DNA from: JANNRR01 sp043736155 | Lineage (GTDB): Bacteria; Pseudomonadota; Alphaproteobacteria; Rhodobacterales; Rhodobacteraceae | DNA length: 12,026 nt | Assembly: GCA_043736155.1 (NCBI GenBank) | Contig: JAYTDA010000428.1 | Location: forward strand, 1 to 12,026 | Direction: 5' to 3' | The notes under the pieces: model-generated | Database searches by the model: none | What the model saw: only the letters and a program-made list of their open reading frames with translations | Told to the model about the DNA's origin: nothing | Shown here: positions 6,190 to 11,278 of the stretch, in pieces | How the letters are laid out: every line of letters starts with the position of its first letter | How positions within the stretch are numbered: the first letter of the stretch is position 1 | Translations under genes and position numbers: made by a program

Positions 6190-7340
6190 GCGCCCGGCTC
6201 CTGCACGTCGAAATGGCCAACCCAGCCAAGCTCGGTAAACTCGGACTGATGGGCGTGGAACATGTACAATCCGGCCTCATGGTCGGCGAAGCTGAATTCA
6301 AGGATGCCGCGTTGCGCCTGACACTGGGTGATCAGATCGACCATCGGCAGGGTAGGGGTCAGCGTCGTGCCGGTGTCGAAATACTGAAAGAAATTGGCGT
6401 GCAGGTGGAACGAGTTGATCGGATCAAACTCGGTCACGTTCAGCAAATACACCCGCACCGGGCGGGATTTGTCGATCACGATCGGGGCGCGCATATAGGC
6501 ATGGGCGATGCTGTTCACGGCGTAAACCTCGTTGCCGCCATCGAAATTGGTGTCGAAGGCGTTCATCACCATCGCCAGTTCCTGCCAGTTGGCATTCTGT
6601 GGCGTGCCCAGCAGGCGCGAAGCGGCAACGGCGGCATGTTCGGGGTGCAGGGCCGGATCAGGGTCGATCACGAACAGCCCGTACATGCCCTTGTGCATGT
6701 GCCGTTTCAGCGGCAGCGCGTGGCAGTGATACAGGTGGCAGCCAAACGGCCTGGCGTCGAATTCATAGATGAACTCCTCACCCGGGTTGATCAGCCCCGC
6801 GCCCGGAACCCCATCCATCCGCGCCGAATGGATGCCGTGGAAGTGCATCGAATGCGGATGCGAGCCGTGGTTTGTGAAGATGATCTTCAGGCGTTCGCCT
6901 TCCTTGGCGCGGATCGCCGGGCCCGGGACCCGGCCATTGAAGGTCCAGGCCGGAAAGAAGATGCCGGGGGCAATCTCGATCTCCTTATCCTCGGCCACCA
7001 CCTCGAACGTGCGCAAGGTGCGGCCATCGGGCAGGGCGGAGGTGACGCCGGTATACCAATCCGTCAGCATGGACGTGGGGTCAAAACCGTTGCGGGCGTG
7101 ATCAACCAGCCCCACCGTCATCATGTCGCCATGCGCCATGCCCGCCATCGGCGCAGCATAAGGGTCGGCCTGCATCGCGGACATATCATGGCCCGCCATC
7201 CTTTCCGGGGCGGTTTGCGCCATGGCGGTTTGCGACAGTGCGCCCTGCGCCAGTGCCGCCGCTCCGCCAGCGGCCACCAAGCCGCCGATCAGCAGGGCGC
7301 GGCGACTGGAGTTTACGCCAAGCGTGTCGTCTTCGGACAT
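6186..7340 (-). CDS. Tat-exported two-domain multicopper oxidase
   Basis: This 384-residue protein has a Tat signal (SSRRALLIGG, residues 11-20) and then a Met/His-rich segment (about 48-74, including MAGHDMSAM and MAGMAHGDMM) likely to bind copper. Two cupredoxin domains follow. Domain 1 carries HFH (166-168) and the type 1 copper set HCH (205-207), His214 and Met219. Domain 2 carries HLH (312-314) and HAH (362-364) but lacks a type 1 Cys. The type 1 copper is therefore in domain 1, as in type-B two-domain oxidases, which work as trimers with the trinuclear cluster between subunits. Likely substrates are Cu(I), Fe(II) or Mn(II) in the periplasm. It is translationally coupled to a ZIP permease and preceded by a Fur-like palindrome. 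The ribosome site is weak (AAGG, ten bases away). Confidence 0.9.
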   Translation of the reverse strand: MSEDDTLGVNSSRRALLIGGLVAAGGAAALAQGALSQTAMAQTAPERMAGHDMSAMQADPYAAPMAGMAHGDMMTVGLVDHARNGFDPTSMLTDWYTGVTSALPDGRTLRTFEVVAEDKEIEIAPGIFFPAWTFNGRVPGPAIRAKEGERLKIIFTNHGSHPHSMHFHGIHSARMDGVPGAGLINPGEEFIYEFDARPFGCHLYHCHALPLKRHMHKGMYGLFVIDPDPALHPEHAAVAASRLLGTPQNANWQELAMVMNAFDTNFDGGNEVYAVNSIAHAYMRAPIVIDKSRPVRVYLLNVTEFDPINSFHLHANFFQYFDTGTTLTPTLPMVDLITQCQAQRGILEFSFADHEAGLYMFHAHQSEFTELGWVGHFDVQEPGA

Positions 7341-7354
7341 AGTAAGGGAACCTT

Positions 7355-7373
7355 AATGCGAACGATTATCATT
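7355..7373 (-). promoter_or_regulatory. Fur-like operator upstream of the oxidase-ZIP operon
   Basis: The 19-base sequence AATGCGAACGATTATCATT lies 15-33 bases upstream of the oxidase ATG. It is an imperfect 9-1-9 palindrome: the right arm is exactly the classical ATTATCATT Fur half-site, and the left arm matches its complement at six of nine positions. It contains GATAAT on the minus strand (a possible -10), so a bound repressor would block transcription. In alphaproteobacteria Fur homologues often act as the manganese regulator Mur, so the effector could be Mn or Fe; Zur is also possible. The match is seen directly, the regulator is inferred. Confidence 0.5.
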
Positions 7374-7478
7374 CACAACTTTGCGCGCGACCGAGCCGGA
7401 TTGCAATCGGAATCCGTAGCAAGCCATGGTGGGTAGGTTACACGCTTGACCTACTGACTTTGAAAGCTGATCGCGGGC
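7374..7478. other. Spacer between the oxidase operon and the IS remnant
   Basis: No gene is visible. The stretch contains the ten-base palindrome GATTGCAATC (7399-7408) and an overlapping inverted repeat CGGATT/AATCCG (7397-7402 and 7411-7416). These could be part of the upstream control region of the multicopper oxidase, but I recognise no known operator and no clear -35 box at the right distance from GATAAT. Confidence 0.3.
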
Positions 7479-7672
7479 TGACCTGTGCCGCCCCGGGATT
7501 GCCGGAGGCTCCAACTCCTGAGTGGGACGTAAGCGATGACAAACAAGACGACGAACAGGTTTTCCCCCGAAGTGCGGGCCCGGGCGGTGCGGATGGTTCT
7601 GGATCACCAAGGCGAACACAGCGCGCGATGGGCGACCGTTTCGTCGATTGCGGCGAAGATCGGTTGTGGTAC
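7479..7672 (+). mobile_element. Left-end remnant of an IS3-type insertion sequence
   Basis: The segment begins with TGACCTGTGCCGCCCCGGG, which resembles the TGA-starting terminal repeats of IS3-family elements, followed about 57 bases later by the start of an IS3-type OrfA. Resemblance to OrfA ends near 7672. No right end, OrfB or target duplication is visible, so only the first 200 bases or so of the element remain. The exact outer boundary is uncertain, because the terminal repeat cannot be checked against its missing partner. Confidence 0.6.
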
Positions 7673-7703
7673 ATTCCCATGGCTGCTCTCCGTTAAAGTG
7701 TGA
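7536..7703 (+). pseudogene. Truncated IS3-family transposase OrfA
   Basis: A 55-codon frame from the ATG at 7536 begins MTNKTTNRFSPEVRARAV and continues with RMVLDHQGEH and VSSIAAKIGC, the typical N-terminal helix-turn-helix of IS3-group OrfA proteins. A complete OrfA has about 90-100 residues, including a leucine-zipper segment absent here. After residue 44 the frame carries an unrelated tail and stops at 7703, overlapping the end of the damaged isomerase gene on the other strand. It cannot be an active transposase. It marks a past insertion followed by deletion or recombination. Confidence 0.8.
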
Positions 7704-8050
7704 ATGCGGTGCGGAAGGCCGGCAAGGCGGCCTCTTCGTCACCCGATGCAAAGGCTTCCATGCCGACCGGACCGGCATAGCCCATGCACACCCAGACGCT
7801 TGCCGACCGGCGCGGTTTCACGCGCCGAGGCGAGCAACTGAACGGCCCCCTCCTTGTCGACCCGACGGCCCTTCAGATCGCCGTTCATGATCATGAACGA
7901 CGCACCGGTCCGCGCCATGGCGACCACGTCCCACGCGGGCCAACTCCGCAGTCCGACACCGAAATCCAGCTCCTTCAGGCGGCTGGCCCGCCAGGATATG
8001 GGCCGGTCGCGCCACAGCATTGCCGCGCAGCCTGCCAGCTGGAACGCCAT
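7693..8050 (-). pseudogene. Hydroxypyruvate isomerase-like sugar isomerase with its middle deleted
   Basis: From the ATG at 8050, about 83 residues read like the N-terminus of the AP-endonuclease-2/hydroxypyruvate isomerase TIM-barrel family (MLWRDRPISWRASRLKE, then FMIMNGDLKGR and ASARETAPVGKRLGV). The frame then runs out at 7739. In the next frame, 7693-7791 encodes a typical C-terminus of the same family: MGYAGPVGMEAFASGDEEAA, then FRTAFTL and a TAA stop. The intervening barrel of roughly 130-150 residues, with the metal ligands, is missing, and the two ends are joined out of frame near 7790. The product cannot be functional. Its start lies one base after the stop of the ferredoxin gene, so it was the last gene of the sugar operon. 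The IS remnant abuts its 3' end. Confidence 0.8.
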
Positions 8051-8051
8051 G

Positions 8052-8360
8052 TCAGAGGTCGATCAGAACGCGACCCGCGTCAACGCGCGTGGCATAGCAA
8101 TGCAGGTTGTTGCAGGCGGGCGGGGTTTCGACCTCGCCGTTGGTGAAGTTGAAGATCGAGGAATGTTTCGGGCATTCCACGGTATTTTCCATCACCAGAC
8201 CACCCGACAGGTGAATCTCTTCGTGAGTACACAGACCATCGGTGCAGAAATAGCCGTCTTGGTGATTGCGGTAAATCGCAAAGGTGCGCCCGCCGTGGTC
8301 AAAGCGGATCACATCCTCGGCGTCGATGTCGGTGGCAGAGCAGGCGTCAATCCAGGCCAT
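8052..8360 (-). CDS. mocE: MocE-type Rieske [2Fe-2S] ferredoxin
   Basis: This 102-residue soluble protein holds one Rieske fold. The cluster ligands are Cys44 and His46 (CTH) and Cys63 and His66 (CPKH), with the standard C-X-H-X16-C-X2-H spacing. Its N-terminus (IRFDHGGRTFAIYR) and overall form match the MocE family, small ferredoxins first described in rhizopine catabolism, where MocE feeds electrons to a membrane oxygenase (MocD) that removes an O-methyl group. No MocD or ferredoxin reductase is visible here. The ATG has GAGAGG seven bases upstream, directly after the stop of the upstream isomerase (10-base gap). It probably carries electrons for an oxygenase acting on the substrate of this sugar cluster. 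Rieske assignment is certain, MocE subfamily is likely. Confidence 0.9.
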   Translation of the reverse strand: MAWIDACSATDIDAEDVIRFDHGGRTFAIYRNHQDGYFCTDGLCTHEEIHLSGGLVMENTVECPKHSSIFNFTNGEVETPPACNNLHCYATRVDAGRVLIDL

Positions 8361-8370
8361 ATTGCGCCTC

Positions 8371-9330
8371 TCAGATTGCTTGGGGTTTGTAGTCGGCAGG
8401 GGCGGCAGGCATGACGCCCTGCAAAAGGGTCACGGATTTCTCCAACCCTTCCACTGCGTTCAGCAGCACATCCTCATGCTCGATCGACAACCAGCCGTCG
8501 TAACCCGCCATCTTCAGCCGGTAGCAGAATTGCCGCCACCATTCCTCGCCATGGCCGAAACCAAGGGTGATATAGCTCCAGGAGCGCGCCGGAATGTCCA
8601 TCAGGCTGCCGTTTTCCAAGAGGCTGGTGGTGGCTTGCACCGGGGCGTTCAGGAACGTGTCCTTGGCGTGGACGTGATAGATGGCATCACCCAGCCGCTC
8701 GGCCGCGATCAGCGGGTCGGCGCCCATCCAGAACAGGTGGCTGGGGTCAAGATTGGCGCCAATGACCGGGCCGACTGCGGCGCGCAGTTTCAACAGGCTG
8801 GGCACGTTGTAGACGCACTGGTTGCCATGCAGTTCCAGCGCGATGCGTCCGACACCACAGGATTTCGCCAGTGCGACGACTTCCTCCCAGAAAGGGATCA
8901 GCTTTTCCTGCCACTGATAGCGCAGGATACCTTGCGTCTCGGGTGGCCAGGACGACACAACCCAGTTCGGCATCAGATCACCCGCACTGCCCGCAGGCAG
9001 GCCCGACATGGTGCAAACGGTCTTGATGCCCATCTCTCCTGCCACGCGGATGGTATCGCGCAGGTCGCTGCCCTGTTTCGGATCGGTCGGATGCAACGGA
9101 TTGCCATTGGCGTTCAGGCTGATCACCTCCAGCCCACGGTCAGAAAAAGCCTGCAGAAACGCCTTTTGCCCGGACGCATTGCCCAGCATCGCCTTCAGGT
9201 CGAAATGCGGGGCAGTAGACCAGCCGCAAGTGTTCACTTCGACCCCGGACACACCCATGCGTGCGGCGTGGTCCAGCATTTCCGTGAACGACATCTCGCC
9301 GAGGCTGTCGGAAACAAATCCCAGTTTCAT
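8371..9330 (-). CDS. Sugar phosphate isomerase/epimerase family TIM barrel (xylose isomerase-like)
   Basis: This 319-residue protein from the ATG at 9330 belongs to the xylose isomerase-like/AP endonuclease 2 superfamily. Candidate divalent-metal and catalytic residues sit at the ends of barrel strands: Glu166 (LELHGNQ), Asp195 and His198 (NLDPSHLFW), His221 (YHVHAKD) and Glu284 (LSIEHED). Family members include inosose dehydratase IolE, 3-keto-sugar epimerases and hydroxypyruvate isomerase; sequence alone does not separate them. Its start overlaps the stop of the Gfo/Idh/MocA dehydrogenase in an ATGA, so the two enzymes are made together and probably act in sequence, the dehydrogenase making a keto-sugar or inosose that this protein isomerises or dehydrates. 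A longer upstream frame to 9435 exists, but it lies inside the dehydrogenase gene and is unlikely. Confidence 0.9.
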   Translation of the reverse strand: MKLGFVSDSLGEMSFTEMLDHAARMGVSGVEVNTCGWSTAPHFDLKAMLGNASGQKAFLQAFSDRGLEVISLNANGNPLHPTDPKQGSDLRDTIRVAGEMGIKTVCTMSGLPAGSAGDLMPNWVVSSWPPETQGILRYQWQEKLIPFWEEVVALAKSCGVGRIALELHGNQCVYNVPSLLKLRAAVGPVIGANLDPSHLFWMGADPLIAAERLGDAIYHVHAKDTFLNAPVQATTSLLENGSLMDIPARSWSYITLGFGHGEEWWRQFCYRLKMAGYDGWLSIEHEDVLLNAVEGLEKSVTLLQGVMPAAPADYKPQAI

Positions 9331-10331
9331 GCGTAGAACTCCGGTTTTGTGATCATCTCGACGCTCAGTTTCGTGCCCGATGCCAACGCCCGCGCCCCGG
9401 TTTCGGCGACGATTGCGGCGGCATAGCCATCCCATGCGCTGGAGCCGGTCTTGCTGAATTCGCCGGTACCCGCGAAATGCAGGAAAGCCCGGTTCTGGCG
9501 CACATAGGCCTCGTGGAAGCGGCCCCGCCAGTCAGCCTCATAGACCGTGGCACTGGCCAGTTTCATGTCGGTCCGGGTGTAGGCCACGGTGTTCATCGCA
9601 ATCGACCCGGCCTCGCCCACCAACTCTGCGCGCACGTCATAGCCGTAGGCCGCGTTGTTGTTGATCTCGATGGTGACAAGCTGCCCGTCGGTGGTTTCCA
9701 GAACCATGACCACAGGCGCCACCCGCGCATCCGAGCGTTTGGGCTGCCAGGCCGAAATGCTGGCGTATTCGCAACCCAGCACATGGCGGACCACATCAAA
9801 CTCGTGCGGGGCGGAATTGGTGATCGCCATGGCACCGGTAAAATCGGCTGCCGGGGTTTCCACGTTGCGGTGGAAATTGTGCATCATCAAAGCCCGGCCC
9901 AGACGGCCATGATCAAGAGCGGCCTTCATTTCAACATAGGCCTGGTCAAAGCGGCGCATGAAACCGACCTGCACGAAGCGGCGGCCTGCGGCCTGTTCGG
10001 CGGCCATCACCGCAAGACACTCAATGGGCTTTTGCGACAGCGGCTTTTCGCTCAGCGCGGGCTTGCCCGCCTTGATGCAGGCAAGGCTGAGCGGCGCATG
10101 GGTGAAATCGGGGCTGGCGATGATCACGGCATCCACGTCGGCGCGCGCGATCACCGCCAGGGGGTCGCTGGCCACGTCCGCCGCACCACAGTCATCGGCG
10201 ATTCTGCGGGCGCGTCCCTGATCCATGTCGCAGACCACTTGCAGGACGGCTCCGGGCATGTCCTCGGCCACGATTCTGGCGTGATCGGCGCCCATCAGGC
10301 CTGCGCCAATAACGGCGATACGTTGTGTCAT
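9327..10331 (-). CDS. Gfo/Idh/MocA-family NAD(P)-dependent dehydrogenase (inositol dehydrogenase-like)
   Basis: This 334-residue enzyme has an N-terminal Rossmann domain with GAGLMG (Gly9, Gly11, Gly14), the family EKP motif (95-97, Lys96 catalytic) and a C-terminal alpha/beta substrate domain. The active-site His is His176 in TNSAPHEFD. In Bacillus inositol 2-dehydrogenase the corresponding triad is Lys97, Asp172 and His176; here the Asp position is Asn172, as in some sugar-dehydrogenase relatives. The motif GFMRRFD (123-129) is also typical. It probably oxidises a ring hydroxyl of an inositol or pyranose to a ketone in the cytoplasm. It is the first catabolic gene after the ABC transporter, separated from it by a 107-base gap with strong hairpins, and it overlaps the isomerase. 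Family is certain; substrate is not known. Confidence 0.93.
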   Translation of the reverse strand: MTQRIAVIGAGLMGADHARIVAEDMPGAVLQVVCDMDQGRARRIADDCGAADVASDPLAVIARADVDAVIIASPDFTHAPLSLACIKAGKPALSEKPLSQKPIECLAVMAAEQAAGRRFVQVGFMRRFDQAYVEMKAALDHGRLGRALMMHNFHRNVETPAADFTGAMAITNSAPHEFDVVRHVLGCEYASISAWQPKRSDARVAPVVMVLETTDGQLVTIEINNNAAYGYDVRAELVGEAGSIAMNTVAYTRTDMKLASATVYEADWRGRFHEAYVRQNRAFLHFAGTGEFSKTGSSAWDGYAAAIVAETGARALASGTKLSVEMITKPEFYA

Positions 10332-10369
10332 TCTTCCCGCCTCGGGTTGTCGGTTGTTGCTGAATCTGG

Positions 10370-10399
10370 GCCTGGGCCGGAGGTAAATCCGGCCCAGGC
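10370..10399 (-). other. Strong intergenic stem-loop between transporter and dehydrogenase
   Basis: CCTGGGCCGG (10371-10380) and CCGGCCCAGG (10389-10398) are perfect complements; flanking G/C and inner A/T pairs extend the stem to 12 base pairs with a six-base loop. No T-run follows on either strand, so it is not a canonical Rho-independent terminator. In the mRNA it may stabilise the 3' end of the transporter message or lower expression of the downstream enzymes. Structure is read directly; function is inferred. Confidence 0.65.
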
Positions 10400-10402
10400 A
10401 AG

Positions 10403-10431
10403 GGAAGGCACCGTGGAGGGTGTAGCCTTCC
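10403..10431 (-). other. Second inverted repeat immediately after the ABC ATPase stop
   Basis: GGAAGGC (10403-10409) pairs with GCCTTCC (10425-10431) around a 15-base loop; an inner ACC/GGT pair may add to it. In the minus-strand transcript it comes eight bases after the ATPase stop and is followed by CTTG, not a proper T-run. With the adjacent 12-bp hairpin it makes a tandem structured spacer. It could be a weak attenuator, or a processing or stability element. Confidence 0.45.
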
Positions 10432-10438
10432 GGGGAGA

Positions 10439-11263
10439 CTAGTGATCCGGCGGCGGCGGATGCCCGCCATGGCTGTTCATGTAGCCCTCAATGGAGGCTT
10501 CGAGCCCGGCCATGGTTTCACCGCCTGCCATCAGGTCGGTGATCTGTTCACGCGACTTGTCGCCCTTTTTGAAATCGGCGGCGACCGCGCCGCGGATCAG
10601 AACAGCGAAATGGTCGCCGACAGCCATCGCATGCATCACCTGATGGGTGATGAACACCACGGCAAGCCCGCGCCGTTTCGCCTCGTTCACGATGCGCAGA
10701 ACGTGGGCCGCCTGCTTGACCCCAAGGGCGGCGGTTGGCTCATCAAGGATCAGGACGCGGGCGCCGAAATGCACGGCGCGGGCAATGGCCAGCGACTGGC
10801 GCTCGCCACCCGACAGCCCGCCGACCAGACGGTCGCCGTCGTCAATCCGGGTGATTCCGAAATCCTGCACGGCCTTGACGGCCACCCGGTTGGCGGTCTT
10901 GCGGTCATAGACCTTGAACGGCCCCCAGCCTTTGGTCGGCTCGACCCCCACAAGGAAGGACCGCCCGATTGACATCAGCGGAAAGGTGCCGCCGAACTGG
11001 TGGACGGTCGCGATGCCCTTTTCGGCGGCCGCACGCGGCGATGGCAAAGCGACGGCCTGCCCATCCAACTCGATCGTGCCGCTGGTCGGCTGGTGCACCC
11101 CCGACATGATCTTGATCAGTGTCGATTTGCCTGCGCCGTTGTCGCCAAGCAGACACAGCACTTCACCCGCGCGAACCTCGAGGTTGATGTCGTGAAGGAC
11201 GTCAATCGGGCCAAAACTCTTGTTGACGCCACGCAGGGCCAGGATCGGTTTCTGGTCAGCCAT
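10439..11263 (-). CDS. Sugar ABC transporter ATP-binding protein, single-domain CUT2/FrcA type
   Basis: The ATP-binding subunit has 274 residues from the ATG at 11263, with GGGGAG upstream; a TTG five codons earlier is less likely. The motifs are complete: Walker A GDNGAGKST (40-48), Q-loop Gln89, signature LSGGE (150-154), Walker B LILDEP (171-176) and H-loop His207. CUT2 sugar importers usually have a fused double ATPase of about 500 residues; this single-domain form of about 270 resembles the FrcA branch. The C-terminus ends in an unusual HGGHPPPPDH tail. The upstream neighbour, 15 bases away, is a binding-protein/permease fusion left by a deletion, so the ATPase has no complete permease partner in this window. 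The protein itself looks intact. Confidence 0.94.
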   Translation of the reverse strand: MADQKPILALRGVNKSFGPIDVLHDINLEVRAGEVLCLLGDNGAGKSTLIKIMSGVHQPTSGTIELDGQAVALPSPRAAAEKGIATVHQFGGTFPLMSIGRSFLVGVEPTKGWGPFKVYDRKTANRVAVKAVQDFGITRIDDGDRLVGGLSGGERQSLAIARAVHFGARVLILDEPTAALGVKQAAHVLRIVNEAKRRGLAVVFITHQVMHAMAVGDHFAVLIRGAVAADFKKGDKSREQITDLMAGGETMAGLEASIEGYMNSHGGHPPPPDH

Positions 11264-11278
11264 TGGTCTTCTCCCCAA

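Noticed and set aside
6156..7436. Plus-strand open frame of 426 codons opposite the multicopper oxidase
   Set aside because: Its many His and Gln residues mirror the oxidase codons in reverse; no independent start signal or family resemblance.
7446..7451. TTGACC as a -35 box for the IS remnant
   Set aside because: No -10-like hexamer lies at a suitable distance downstream.
8284..9336. Plus-strand open frame of 350 codons opposite the isomerase
   Set aside because: Antisense of an intact, motif-bearing gene; composition typical of a shadow frame.
10370..10431. Intergenic hairpins as a Rho-independent terminator
   Set aside because: Neither stem is followed by a T-run on either strand.
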